64,000 nt of DNA, from contig JADKBR010000003.1 in assembly GCA_016714975.1 (NCBI GenBank), forward strand, positions 124,001-188,000. The letters run 5' to 3'. This DNA comes from Candidatus Dechloromonas phosphorivorans (GTDB taxonomy: Bacteria > Pseudomonadota > Gammaproteobacteria > Burkholderiales > Rhodocyclaceae). How positions within the stretch are numbered: position 1 is the stretch's first letter; every line of letters begins with the position of its first letter. Made by a program: the position numbers and the translations under genes. This document shows positions 26,375-35,489 of the stretch, piece by piece. The notes below the pieces were generated by a model. The model made no database searches. It saw only the letters and a program-made list of their open reading frames with translations, and had not been told where the DNA came from.

Positions 26375-26390
26375 TGGCGCGCTAATTGCT
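26375..26390 (+). promoter_or_regulatory. Sigma-54 (RpoN) promoter of the PEP-CTERM gene
   Basis: TGGCGCGCTAATTGCT matches the -24/-12 consensus TGGCACG-N4-TTGCT with one mismatch and exact spacing. It lies 134 bp before the start codon. A second TGGCAC with GC at the right distance starts at 26469 and would give a short leader. PEP-CTERM genes of Zoogloea-type bacteria are known to be controlled by RpoN with the PrsK/PrsR system. Confidence 0.7.
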
Positions 26391-26523
26391 TTGTTTGGCT
26401 GTTGCGCATGTTCAGGGTGCACGGTGGTGACTTCGCTGAAGTCGGCACGGAGCCAGAGCCCGGTGATATGGCACAGCGCTCGCGGGGCTTGCAGCCCCAT
26501 ATGAAAAAATCTGAGGAGAGCAT

Positions 26524-27546
26524 ATGTCCTGGAACTTGAGAAAACTGCTGGCGGCCATTTCGCTGGCGTCGGTTTCGCTGTTGTCGGGAAGCGCATGGGC
26601 GTCGTATTCCGGCCTCTATGTGTTTGGCGACAGTCTTGCAGACAGCGGGAACAACTATCTTGCTTTGGGTGGCCAGACGACCTCGGTCCCAATCACCAAC
26701 CCGAATGACCTTATCCCGACATACCCTTACGCCAATGCTGGAACGTATTCGAACGGCCCGGTCTGGACCCAGTACCTCGCCAACAGCCTCGGATTGGCCT
26801 TGACACCTTCTTTGGCGGGCGGAACCAATTATGCATTTGGCGGGGCGCGGACGGGCCCAGGCGTGACGCCACCATCTCTTACTCCATTCCCCCCCAGCAT
26901 GATCACTCAGGTCAACATGGCCTTCGGGGCGGCAGGCGCCATTGCGCCGAGTACCGCGCTGTATGTCGTCGAAGGTGGCGGGAATGATGCGCGTGACGTG
27001 CTGTTGGCAGCTCTCGGAGGGGGGTTACAAGCTGCAGCTCCCTTGATCGGCGCTTATGCGACAAATGTCGCGTCCATACTCGCGACCCTCTCATCCAAGG
27101 GAGCTGATCAATTCCTGGTGTGGAATGTTCCCGACATCGGCAAGATCCCGGCAATCGCCGGGCAGGGAGCCCAAGCTTCGAACACCGCCAGCTTTCTTGT
27201 TGCGTTGATGAATCAGGCGCTGGTTCAGGCATTGTCGCTGTTGCCCGCAGACGTTACCGATGGCGTTCACCTTTTTGACGCATACGGTGTCTTCAACGAC
27301 GTGGTCGGCAATCCGGGCGCTTACGGATTCACAGACGTATCCGATCCCTGTGCTTTTTTCTTTTATAGCCAAACCTGCTATGGCAACCCCTCCGGCTACC
27401 TGTTCTGGGACGGTATTCACCCCACGACCCAGGGCTATCAGTTGCTGGCGCGGCTGGCGCTGGCCGAAATTCCCGAGCCGGAAACACTGCTCTTGCTGGC
27501 CATTGGCATGATCGGCATCGTCGTGACCCGGCGCAAGGCGGCTTGA
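26524..27546 (+). CDS. Secreted GDSL/SGNH hydrolase with PEP-CTERM anchor
   Basis: 340 residues. Signal peptide 1-26 ending AWA. Block I YVFGDSLADSGNNY holds the catalytic Ser; block III GGGNDARD holds the oxyanion Asn; block V FWDGIHPT holds the Asp and His. The C-terminus is a PEP-CTERM signal: IPEPETLL, a hydrophobic segment and RRKAA. Such proteins are processed by exosortase and released or anchored with exopolysaccharide. Ribosome-binding site GAGGAG. It is probably an esterase acting on extracellular lipid or acetylated polysaccharide. Confidence 0.92.
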   Translation: MSWNLRKLLAAISLASVSLLSGSAWASYSGLYVFGDSLADSGNNYLALGGQTTSVPITNPNDLIPTYPYANAGTYSNGPVWTQYLANSLGLALTPSLAGGTNYAFGGARTGPGVTPPSLTPFPPSMITQVNMAFGAAGAIAPSTALYVVEGGGNDARDVLLAALGGGLQAAAPLIGAYATNVASILATLSSKGADQFLVWNVPDIGKIPAIAGQGAQASNTASFLVALMNQALVQALSLLPADVTDGVHLFDAYGVFNDVVGNPGAYGFTDVSDPCAFFFYSQTCYGNPSGYLFWDGIHPTTQGYQLLARLALAEIPEPETLLLLAIGMIGIVVTRRKAA

Positions 27547-27566
27547 GCGCGCGCTTGTCACCCATC

Positions 27567-27592
27567 AGCCCCGCTGCGGCGGGGCTTTTTTT
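27567..27592 (+). terminator. Rho-independent terminator after the PEP-CTERM gene
   Basis: An 8-bp perfect stem AGCCCCGC / GCGGGGCT with a four-base loop and a run of seven T, 21 bp after the stop codon. Confidence 0.92.
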
Positions 27593-27666
27593 CTGCTCCG
27601 CGCCCGTGTCGGGCGATAATGCCTGCCGGCGGCATTTTGTCCGCCCGGAAGAAGCAAGGAATCCAA

Positions 27667-27948
27667 ATGACCATGAAAAGAACCGATCTCGAGAAAAGCC
27701 GTGGTCTCAAGATCAATGGCAAGATGGGGGCAACGGCCATTCCCGGTCGCTTTGCTGCAGGGGCAATCAGCGTTGTGGACAGGCGTGAGCAGCGTCGGCT
27801 GGATCGGGAATCGGGGCAGATCCCTTTTGCCTGCAAGCTGCCGGCGGAACTGGTCAAGCAGCTTCAGGAGCGCGGGGGTGCGCATGAAGGCGGTATCAAC
27901 GTTTTCATGGCTGAACTTATCGCCGGGGCGCTCGCCGAAGCGAAGTGA
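27667..27948 (+). CDS. Small basic protein of unknown function
   Basis: 93 residues from ATG 27667 (AAGGA six bases upstream). The N-terminal half is basic and Gly-rich (KSRGLKINGKMGATAIPGRF), the C-terminal half looks helical (LPAELVKQLQERG...GGINVFMAELIAGALAEAK). No catalytic motif is visible. The end resembles DNA-binding or antitoxin-like small proteins but this is only an impression. Single gene behind a terminator. Confidence 0.6.
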   Translation: MTMKRTDLEKSRGLKINGKMGATAIPGRFAAGAISVVDRREQRRLDRESGQIPFACKLPAELVKQLQERGGAHEGGINVFMAELIAGALAEAK

Positions 27949-28035
27949 GGGCCACCGCCCGGCTGACCGGTTTTCGGGCCATTTGACCGGTCGACCGTGA
28001 CAACCCTGGTTTTCCGGTTTTCCGGTCGGGTCAGG

Positions 28036-29235
28036 TCACTCCGCTACCGGCCTGACCAGACTTGCCGCCAGCTTTGCCCGTTCCCGCGCCTGGTCGATAT
28101 TGTCGCCATTGGCTACCGCGACGCCCATCCGACGCTTCGTGAACGACTCCGGCTTGCCGAACAGACGCAGGTCGCTGCGCGGCACAGCCAACGCTTCGGC
28201 GACACCCGCGAAGGCGATGCCCGCTTGTTCAATACCGCCGTAGATGACCGCCGAGGCACCGGGTTCGCGCAAAGCGGTATCGACCGGCAGGCCGAGGATG
28301 GCGCGGGCGTGCAGTTCAAACTCCGAAAAGCGCTGCGAGCACAGCGTGACCAGTCCGGTGTCGTGCGGCCGCGGGCTGACTTCCGAGAACCAGACCCTGT
28401 CGCCCCTGACGAACAGCTCGACACCGAAGATGCCGCGCCCGCCAAGGTTCCCGGTGACCGTGGCGGCAATCTCCTGCGCCCGGTTCAATGCTGCCGCGCT
28501 CATCGGCTGCGGTTGCCACGATTCGACGTAATCGCCGGCGACCTGGACGTGGCCGATCGGCTCGCAGAAAACCGTTTGCACGGCCCCGCTTGCATCGCGG
28601 GCGCGCACCGTCAGCTGGGTGATTTCGTAGTCGAAGTCGATGAAGCCTTCAACGATGACGCGGCCCTGGTCAACCCGCCCGCCACTGGCGGCATGGGCCC
28701 AGGCCGTTTGCACGTCCTGCGGGCCACGCAGCAGCGACTGGCCCTTGCCGGACGAGGACATCACCGGCTTGACGAAGCACGGGTAGCCGATGCCTCCATC
28801 GATCGCCGCCTGCAGTTCGGCCAGCGAATCGGCGAAGCGGTAGGGCGAGGTGGGCAGGCCTAGTTCCTCGGCGGCCAGACGGCGAATGCCCTCGCGGTTC
28901 ATGGTCAGTCGTGCGGCGCGGGCCGTGGGAATGACTTCGGCCAGCCCCTCCGCCTCGATCTCGACCAGCGTGTCGGTGGCGATGGCCTCGATTTCCGGGA
29001 CGATCAGGTGCGGCCTTTCCCGTTCGATCAATTCCCGCAGCGCGGCGCCGTCAGTCATCGAAATCACGTGGGCGCGATGGGCAACCTGATGGCCGGGAGC
29101 GTTTTCGTAACGGTCTACAGCAATGACCTCGACGCCGAGGCGCTGCAGCGCGATGATGACCTCCTTGCCGAGTTCGCCGGCGCCCAACAGCATGACGCGC
29201 AGCGCAGTCCGGGAAAGCGGGGTGCCGATCTCCAT
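28036..29235 (-). CDS. purT: Formate-dependent phosphoribosylglycinamide formyltransferase
   Basis: 399 residues. ATP-grasp enzyme of purine synthesis that makes formyl-GAR from GAR, formate and ATP. Visible: LGAGELGKEV near the N-terminus, VDRYENAPGHQVAHRAHVI, PEIEAIATDTLVEIE, the MNREGIRRLAAEELGLPTSPY segment, PVMSSSGKGQS (ATP-binding Lys and loop) and FGVELFVRGDRVWFSEVSPRPHDTG, the metal-binding end of the grasp fold. Complete. Confidence 0.95.
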   Translation of the reverse strand: MEIGTPLSRTALRVMLLGAGELGKEVIIALQRLGVEVIAVDRYENAPGHQVAHRAHVISMTDGAALRELIERERPHLIVPEIEAIATDTLVEIEAEGLAEVIPTARAARLTMNREGIRRLAAEELGLPTSPYRFADSLAELQAAIDGGIGYPCFVKPVMSSSGKGQSLLRGPQDVQTAWAHAASGGRVDQGRVIVEGFIDFDYEITQLTVRARDASGAVQTVFCEPIGHVQVAGDYVESWQPQPMSAAALNRAQEIAATVTGNLGGRGIFGVELFVRGDRVWFSEVSPRPHDTGLVTLCSQRFSEFELHARAILGLPVDTALREPGASAVIYGGIEQAGIAFAGVAEALAVPRSDLRLFGKPESFTKRRMGVAVANGDNIDQARERAKLAASLVRPVAE

Positions 29236-29277
29236 GCGAATCTTTTCAGGCAGCCGTTCCGGCCAAACCGGCTGCAG

Positions 29278-29451
29278 TTACTCGGGCTTCTTGGCGGCTG
29301 GCGTTCTTCTCCGGGCAGCCGGCTTCGCCGGTGGCGCGGGCGGTTGCTCCGGTGGTGGAGCGTAATCGCCGACAATGGTCTTGACGGGACAAATCTTGAC
29401 CACCGGACATTTGTTGCAGGTGGCGACGAGGGCGATGGGGCAAAGCAGCAT
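29278..29451 (-). CDS. Small Cys-rich protein
   Basis: 57 residues from ATG 29451, chosen for GGGAGA eight bases upstream. The first 25 residues hold four Cys in a fixed frame (MLLCPIALVATCNKCPVVKICP), followed by GDY and a Pro/Ala/Lys-rich tail. The Cys pattern could bind zinc or an iron-sulfur cluster. I recall similar short proteins in other betaproteobacteria but know no function. Confidence 0.6.
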   Translation of the reverse strand: MLLCPIALVATCNKCPVVKICPVKTIVGDYAPPPEQPPAPPAKPAARRRTPAAKKPE

Positions 29452-29605
29452 TTCAGTTCTCCCGGGCAATGCCTGAGATGGGCGGACAAACCGGACTGTC
29501 TTTCCGTCACCATCAGGTAACGAATGGAAGTATGAGCGTCGTTGGCAGCCGACTCAAGCTTTCTCTGCCCCGCAAACGCTCGAAAGCCATGTCGCACACG
29601 ATCGG

Positions 29606-31276
29606 CTAACGCAGTTCGCGGCGCAGGATCTTGCCGATCGGCGTCTTGGGCAGAGCATCGCGGAACTCGACGTGGCGCGGAACCTTGTAGCTCGTCAGGG
29701 ACGTCCGGCAGTGCTTGATGACAGATTCCTTGGTCAGATTCGGATCCTTCCTGACGATCACCACCTTGACCGCCTCGCCCGTCTTTTCGTCAGGCACGGC
29801 CACCGCGGCACATTCGAGAACGCCCGGGTGCGCTGCGACGACGCTCTCGATTTCATTGGGGTAGACGTTGAAGCCGGACACCAGGATCATGTCCTTCTTG
29901 CGGTCGGTGATGGTGATGCGGCCAAGATCGTCGAGGTGCCCGACATCGCCGGTCTTCAGCCAGCCGTCATGGAGTACGTTGGCGGTTTCGGCGGGATTGT
30001 TCCAGTAGCCCTTCATGACCTGCGGCCCGCGCACGCAGATCTCGCCCGTGTGTTTCTCGATGTCGCCGGCGCCGGTCCATACCGGCAGTTCGTTGAAATC
30101 ATCATCGCGGATCGAGACCTCGGTGGACGGCACGGGCAAGCCGATGGTGCCGTCCCACGCGGCGCCCAGCGGCACGCAGCAGACACCGGGCGAGGTCTCG
30201 GTGAGGCCGTAGGCTTCGGTGAGACAGTGCCCGGTCACCTGCTGCCAGCGCTCGGCAACGGGTTTCTGCACGGCAGCGCCGCCGCCGACCACGACCTTGA
30301 GCGTGGAAAAGTCGAGTTGCGCAAACCCCGGTGTGTTCAGCAGGCCATTGAACAGCGTGTTTACGCCGGTCATCGTGGTGAACTTCCAGTTCCCCATTTC
30401 CTTGACCAAGGCCGGCAGGTCGCGTGGATTGGTGATCAGCACGCTCAGGCTGCCCCACTTCATGAACGACAGCGTCGAGGTGAGGCAGAAGATGTGGTAC
30501 ATCGGCAGCGGGGCGATGACGATTTCGGCACCCTCCTTGAAGCTGACCGAAATCCAGATGCCGGTCTGCTCCAGGTTGGCGAGAATGTTCCGGTGGGTGA
30601 GCATCGCCCCTTTTGCGACCCCGGTCGTGCCCCCGGTGTACTGCAGGAAAGCGAGGTCCTCCGCGTGGATGTCGACCGGATTGAAGGGCGCCGACCTCCC
30701 GCGCTCCAGCGCTGCGTCCAGCGCGGTGGCACCGTCGATCTGCCAGGCCGGGACCATCTTCTTGACGTGCTTGATGACGAAATTGACCAGCCAGCGCTTC
30801 GGGATCGGCAGCAGGTCGCCAACCTGCGTGGTGATTACATTCTTGACCGGTGTCTTGCCCAGGACCTGTTGCAGGGTAGAGGCGAAATTCTCGACGATGA
30901 CGATGGCCCTGGCGCCGGAGTCCTGCAACTGGTGTTCGAGTTCGCGCGGCGTGTATAGCGGATTAACGTTCACGACGACCATGCCCGCGCGCAGGATGCC
31001 GAACAGCACCACCGGGTACTGCAGCAGATTGGGCGACATGACCGCCACGCGCTCGCCCCTGGCCATTCCCGGCAGTCCCTGCAGGTAGGCGGCGAAGGCG
31101 CGCGACAGCTCTTCCAATTCGGCGTAGCTGATGGTGCGGCCAAGGTTGTGAAAGGCCGGCTTGTCGGCAAACTTGCTGAAGAGCTCGTCGAGCAGGTCTG
31201 GAATGGACTTGAACTGGTCCGCATCGATCTCGCCCGGCATGCCCTGAGGATAGCTCTTGAGCCAGATCTTGTTCAT
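29606..31276 (-). CDS. fadD: Long-chain fatty-acid-CoA ligase (copy 1)
   Basis: 556 residues from ATG 31276, the FadD length. The AMP-binding loop YTGGTTGVAKGAML, the adenine motif LTEAYGLTETSPG, the hinge GWLKTGDVGHLDDLGRITI and the C-terminal GFNVYPNEIE with catalytic Lys in KTPIGKILRRELR are all present. It activates fatty acids to acyl-CoA at the inner membrane. It is the second of a tandem pair; the last about 325 bases are nearly identical to the partner. Confidence 0.92.
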   Translation of the reverse strand: MNKIWLKSYPQGMPGEIDADQFKSIPDLLDELFSKFADKPAFHNLGRTISYAELEELSRAFAAYLQGLPGMARGERVAVMSPNLLQYPVVLFGILRAGMVVVNVNPLYTPRELEHQLQDSGARAIVIVENFASTLQQVLGKTPVKNVITTQVGDLLPIPKRWLVNFVIKHVKKMVPAWQIDGATALDAALERGRSAPFNPVDIHAEDLAFLQYTGGTTGVAKGAMLTHRNILANLEQTGIWISVSFKEGAEIVIAPLPMYHIFCLTSTLSFMKWGSLSVLITNPRDLPALVKEMGNWKFTTMTGVNTLFNGLLNTPGFAQLDFSTLKVVVGGGAAVQKPVAERWQQVTGHCLTEAYGLTETSPGVCCVPLGAAWDGTIGLPVPSTEVSIRDDDFNELPVWTGAGDIEKHTGEICVRGPQVMKGYWNNPAETANVLHDGWLKTGDVGHLDDLGRITITDRKKDMILVSGFNVYPNEIESVVAAHPGVLECAAVAVPDEKTGEAVKVVIVRKDPNLTKESVIKHCRTSLTSYKVPRHVEFRDALPKTPIGKILRRELR

Positions 31277-31340
31277 GGTGGTCCCCCCTCCTTGCTCGCA
31301 TTGACACTGCCCACTGTCCAGATTACTCCGATTCGATCCC

Positions 31341-33032
31341 TCAGTCCCGCTCCTCGATCGGGTAGCGCAGTTCGCGGCGCAGGATCTTGCCGATCGGCGT
31401 CTTGGGCAGAGCATCGCGGAACTCGACGTGGCGCGGAACCTTGTAGCTCGTCAGGGACGTCCGGCAGTGCTTGATGACAGATTCCTTGGTCAGATTCGGA
31501 TCCTTCCTGGCGATCACCACCTTGACCGCCTCGCCCGTCTTTTCGTCAGGCACGGCCACTGCGGCACATTCGAGAACGCCCGGGTGCGCTGCGACGACGC
31601 TCTCGATTTCATTGGGGTAGACGTTGAAGCCGGATACCAGGATCATGTCCTTCTTGCGGTCGGTGATGGTGACCCGGCCCTTGTCGTCGAGGTGCCCGAC
31701 GTCGCCCGTCTTCAGCCAGCCATCGCGCAGGACGTTGGCGGTTTCGGCGGGATTGTTCCAGTAGCCCTTCATGACCTGCGGCCCGCGCACGCAGATCTCG
31801 CCCGTGTGTTTCTCGATGTCGCCTTCACCGGTCCACACGGGCAGTTCGTTGAAATCATCATCGCGGATCGACACCTCGGTCGACGGAATCGGGAAACCGA
31901 CGGTACCGTCCCAGGGCGTGCTCATCGGCATGAAGCAGACGATCGGCGAGGTCTCGGTCAGGCCGTAACCTTCACTGAGATAGCTTCCCGTCACCTTCTG
32001 CCAGCGTTCGGCCACGGGCTTCTGGGTCGCGGCGCCGCCGGCGCCCACGAACTTCAGCGCGGAAAAATCGAGTTGCTCGAAGCCCGGCGTGTTCAACAGG
32101 CCATTGAACAGCGTGTTGACACCGAGCATTTCGGTGAACTTCCAGCCCCGCAATTCCTTGACGAAGGCGGGCAGATCGCGCGGATTGGTGATCAGCACCG
32201 TCAGGCCGCCAAACTTCATGAGCATCAGCGTCGAGATGAGACAGAGGATGTGGTACATCGGCAACGGGGCAATGAAGATCTCGCTGCCTTCCGTCATGGT
32301 GCCCGAGACCCACGCGCTCGTCTGTAGCATGTTGGCCAGGATGTTCCGGTGGGTGAGCATCGCGCCCTTGGCGACCCCGGTCGTGCCGCCGGTATATTGC
32401 AGGAAGGCGATGTCTTCGCCGTTTGCGTCCACCGGATTGAACCGCCCCGCACTGCCACGCCCGAGGGCGGTACTCAGGGTGATGGCGCCGTCGATGTGCC
32501 ATTCCGGCACCATCTTCCTGACGTGCTTGATGACGAAATTGACCAGCCAGCGCTTCGGAACTGGCAGCAGATCGCCAATCTGAGTGGTGATCACCTGCTC
32601 GACCGGCGTCCTGTCCAACACCTGTTGCAGGGTCTGCGCGAAGTTCTCGACGATGACGATGACGCGGGCGCCGGAGTCCTTCAACTGGTGTTCCAGTTCG
32701 CGCGGCGTGTACAGTGGATTGACGTTGACCACGGTCATCCCGGCGCGCAGGATGCCGACGAGCACCACCGGGTACTGCAACAGGTTGGGCGACATGATCG
32801 CCACGCGGTCGCCCTTGACCATCCCCGGCAGTCCCTGCAGGAAGGCCGCAAAGGCCCGCGACTTCAGGTCCAGTTCAGCGTAGCTCAGCGCTCCGCCAAG
32901 GTTGTGAAATGCCGGCTTGTCGCCAAACTTGGCAAACGTCTTGTCGAGCAGATCCTGGATCGATGAGTACTGGTCCGGATTGATCTCGGCCGGCGTTCCC
33001 TGAGGATAATTCTTGAGCCAGATCTTGTTCAT
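31341..33032 (-). CDS. fadD: Long-chain fatty-acid-CoA ligase (copy 2)
   Basis: 563 residues from ATG 33032. Same motif set as copy 1: YTGGTTGVAKGAML, LSEGYGLTETSP, GWLKTGDVGHLDDKGRVTI, KTPIGKILRRELR, plus a short extra tail YPIEERD. The two genes are 64 bp apart. Divergence is moderate over most of the length but almost none over the last 325 bases, which suggests gene conversion. The pair may differ in chain-length preference. Confidence 0.92.
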   Translation of the reverse strand: MNKIWLKNYPQGTPAEINPDQYSSIQDLLDKTFAKFGDKPAFHNLGGALSYAELDLKSRAFAAFLQGLPGMVKGDRVAIMSPNLLQYPVVLVGILRAGMTVVNVNPLYTPRELEHQLKDSGARVIVIVENFAQTLQQVLDRTPVEQVITTQIGDLLPVPKRWLVNFVIKHVRKMVPEWHIDGAITLSTALGRGSAGRFNPVDANGEDIAFLQYTGGTTGVAKGAMLTHRNILANMLQTSAWVSGTMTEGSEIFIAPLPMYHILCLISTLMLMKFGGLTVLITNPRDLPAFVKELRGWKFTEMLGVNTLFNGLLNTPGFEQLDFSALKFVGAGGAATQKPVAERWQKVTGSYLSEGYGLTETSPIVCFMPMSTPWDGTVGFPIPSTEVSIRDDDFNELPVWTGEGDIEKHTGEICVRGPQVMKGYWNNPAETANVLRDGWLKTGDVGHLDDKGRVTITDRKKDMILVSGFNVYPNEIESVVAAHPGVLECAAVAVPDEKTGEAVKVVIARKDPNLTKESVIKHCRTSLTSYKVPRHVEFRDALPKTPIGKILRRELRYPIEERD

Positions 33033-33101
33033 TGCGCTACCCCCTTTGTGAACTGCCCGCATGCGGAGTGATTTCAATATAGCCCATTCCTGAACTACTG
33101 C

Positions 33102-33722
33102 TCAAAGCAAGTTTGCGCACGGTCGCAGCGCGACCATTTCGAGATCTTCACCATGATCGATCAGGATCCGGGCGACCCGTTCCTGCCATAGATTGCCGAA
33201 TTGACGAGTGTCGTCGGGATTCGCCGTGCCGTTGAGAATGACACCGAGCAGGCTACCGAGACACGGATCGGCGGGCACCATTTCAAGCCTCAGAGTGCAG
33301 TCGACCGCAGCATTCGTATCGCGGCGCATGAACGCCACGCTGCCGTTGCCGGCGACACCGAACTGCAGCAGATTGCGCCGGCTGTGACGACCGCCCAGCC
33401 CCTTGAAACCGCCGGGCCCGGACGCACCGGTGAGCAACCCGGCGACGCTGCCGATGACGCCGGCAACACCGCCATCCAGGCTTTCACGGAGCGCCACGGC
33501 AACGTTCCCGCGCTCGGGAATCTCGTCGCCATACAGCGCGCGCAGCGCCCGCACCGTCATCAACCAGGCGCCGGCGACGGTCGGACACGAATGGCCAGTC
33601 AGCTTGACGGCATCGGCGAAGCGATACTCGATCAGCCCGCCTTCCGCCGCACCGAGCAGTTCGGCCAGCGGGTCGCGCAGGGTGACGGCAGGTACGCGCG
33701 CAAAGAATTCGGGGAAGGCCAT
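33102..33722 (-). CDS. Uncharacterised protein, FmdE-like N-terminal region
   Basis: 206 residues. AVKLTGHSCPTVAGAWLMTVRALRALYG resembles the metal-binding start of FmdE/FwdE-type domains, where His and Cys hold a metal. The Cys and His are present. The rest has Gly-rich loops (GSVAGLLTGASGPGGFKGLGG) and further Cys residues. There is no formylmethanofuran pathway in sight, so the name only indicates a possible fold. Confidence 0.5.
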   Translation of the reverse strand: MAFPEFFARVPAVTLRDPLAELLGAAEGGLIEYRFADAVKLTGHSCPTVAGAWLMTVRALRALYGDEIPERGNVAVALRESLDGGVAGVIGSVAGLLTGASGPGGFKGLGGRHSRRNLLQFGVAGNGSVAFMRRDTNAAVDCTLRLEMVPADPCLGSLLGVILNGTANPDDTRQFGNLWQERVARILIDHGEDLEMVALRPCANLL

Positions 33723-34035
33723 GGCTAGCTCCAGTCGCCATCAGTATCTTCGAACGGCGACGACCTGGCCTTGATCTCCGTCAGTCGTGCTGAATCAGCC
33801 CGATCTTGCCCTCGCATGGTGGCTGTGCCTTGGTCGCACTGCGCAACGACAAGCGAACAAGTTCACTGGCGCGAACACCCTGCGGTTGTCCGGAGATGAA
33901 CCCACCGGTGAAAACGATGGTCCGACTTTGTGGATTTTGGTTGCCTTCTGAGCTAGGCTGAGAAAAAGCTGTCGCCGTCTGCAGGATTATTTCTTGCAAG
34001 AGGATCTGACGGAACGAGTAACCAAGGCGGTTTCT
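33723..34035. other. Intergenic region between divergent genes
   Basis: 313 bp. A minus-strand frame crosses it (33781-34203) but has no family resemblance and overlaps the next gene, so it is not called. Presumably it contains promoters for the two flanking genes; no convincing -35/-10 pair or palindrome was seen. Confidence 0.5.
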
Positions 34036-34653
34036 ATGCCTGAGTTCGGGTGGAAGCAGGTGCGCTGGTCTTGCCATAACATCATCAGTCTGTTTCTTGC
34101 TGCCACGGTGCTCCTGGCAAACCTGGCTCATGGAGAAATTGGCGCTCCGGGCTTCAGTTTCGTCGTAACCCGTGAAGGTGACTCTATTCGTACCGAGGCG
34201 CACGTTGACCTCGCGGTGGCACCGGCCTTGGTATGGGCGGTACTGACAGACTACGAGCGCTATCCACGTTTCATCTCCAGCATGCGCGACTCCAGGATTG
34301 TGTCGCGCAGCCCGGGAGAGCTGGTTGTCGAACAGAAAGGCAGTTTCAGCTTTCTGTTCTTTTCACAGGACATCGAAGCTCGCTTGCTCGTTTCCGAGTT
34401 TCCTCCGAACATCATTGAATCCAGTGTGCTCAAGGGTGATTTCAAGGTCATGAATGGCCGCTATGAACTGCTCCAGGTTGGAGACAATGCCCGGCTGTCA
34501 TTTTCAGGGCGTTTGATTCCAAAATTCAGTCTGCCGCCAGTATTTGGCATGAGCATTGCCCGTAGCGTACTGTTAAGGAACTTCAACGAATTGATTGCCG
34601 AGATTCTCAGGCGTGACGCCGATGCACGATTGGCGCCACGAACAGGCCGCTAG
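34036..34653 (+). CDS. Exported SRPBCC (START/polyketide-cyclase-like) protein
   Basis: 205 residues from ATG 34036 (AAGGCGG upstream). Residues about 8-35 are a signal peptide or anchor (NIISLFLAATVLLANLAHG). The rest is an SRPBCC fold: VDLAVAPALVWAVLTDYERYPRFISSMRDSRIV, GSFSFLFFSQDIEARL, LKGDFKVMNGRYELLQ and a C-terminal helix. Such proteins bind hydrophobic ligands. It probably works in the periplasm together with the lipoprotein encoded 40 bp downstream. Confidence 0.75.
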   Translation: MPEFGWKQVRWSCHNIISLFLAATVLLANLAHGEIGAPGFSFVVTREGDSIRTEAHVDLAVAPALVWAVLTDYERYPRFISSMRDSRIVSRSPGELVVEQKGSFSFLFFSQDIEARLLVSEFPPNIIESSVLKGDFKVMNGRYELLQVGDNARLSFSGRLIPKFSLPPVFGMSIARSVLLRNFNELIAEILRRDADARLAPRTGR

Positions 34654-34693
34654 CGAGTGATTTGTGTCTTGCGGCCAACTTTGGGGGTGGAAA

Positions 34694-35452
34694 ATGTTGG
34701 ATATCCTTCGGTTTGACCAACAGCCTGGCATTGCGCATCGCCTGGTATCAGCAAGCCTGGCAACGAGCCTGCTGTGCCTGGCGGCTTGTCAGATTTCGCC
34801 TGAGCAGCCGTCCTCCGCCCCACAGGCAAGTCCTGTTCCTTCACGCGCAGCGATCGCGGAAGAGACGGTTCGCTATCAAATTCTTTCCGACCTGTCGGAC
34901 GTTCGATTCCTGGTTTTTCGGGCCGGTCCCTTTGCCAAGCTTGGGCACAATCACGTTGTTCAGGCGAAAAACATCCGGGGTGAAATCCGCTTGTCTTCGG
35001 ACATTCGCCAATCGAGTCTGTTTATCGAGATACCAGTCAGGGACTTTCACATTGACGCAGAGGAAGCGCGGCTAGACGAAGGCGCAGAATTCTTCCCCCA
35101 ACCGGATGACGAGGCGATTGCTGGCACTGCCAGGAATATGTTCGGCGAAAGAGTGCTGGATGCCGCCCAATACCCGACGATGGAAATTGCTTCGGTTGCC
35201 TTGAATGGTCCGGCGTGGGGAATGGACGTCACAGTAAGGATCAAGTTCCACGGCGTGGAACGGGAAATTGTCGTGCCAACAGTCGTTGACCGGAATGGCC
35301 AAAAACTCCTGGTGACGGCGCTCTTTTCAATAAACCAGAGCGACTTCGGCATCGTGCCGATGAGTGTCCTCGGCGGGGCCATACAGGTCGCCAACACCGT
35401 CCGGGTCCGCATGCGAATTGTTGCCGGCAGGGTTGATGCGCTACCTCAATGA
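34694..35452 (+). CDS. YceI-like lipoprotein
   Basis: 252 residues from ATG 34694 (GGGGTGG upstream). A lipobox LLCLAAC marks a lipid-modified Cys after about 30 residues. The mature part matches the YceI lipocalin-like fold: SDVRFLVFRAGPFAKLGHNHVV, IPVRDFHIDAEEARL, AQYPTMEIASVALNGPAWG, KFHGVEREIVVPTVV and the C-terminal SDFGIVPMSVLGGAIQVAN. YceI proteins bind isoprenoid-type ligands. It pairs with the SRPBCC gene. Confidence 0.8.
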   Translation: MLDILRFDQQPGIAHRLVSASLATSLLCLAACQISPEQPSSAPQASPVPSRAAIAEETVRYQILSDLSDVRFLVFRAGPFAKLGHNHVVQAKNIRGEIRLSSDIRQSSLFIEIPVRDFHIDAEEARLDEGAEFFPQPDDEAIAGTARNMFGERVLDAAQYPTMEIASVALNGPAWGMDVTVRIKFHGVEREIVVPTVVDRNGQKLLVTALFSINQSDFGIVPMSVLGGAIQVANTVRVRMRIVAGRVDALPQ

Positions 35453-35489
35453 CGACGAGCACCAAACTCAGCGTCTCGAGAATGTCCGG

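Noticed and set aside
33781..34203. 140-codon minus-strand frame before the SRPBCC gene
   Set aside because: No motif, no ribosome-binding site, and it overlaps a convincing exported protein gene.
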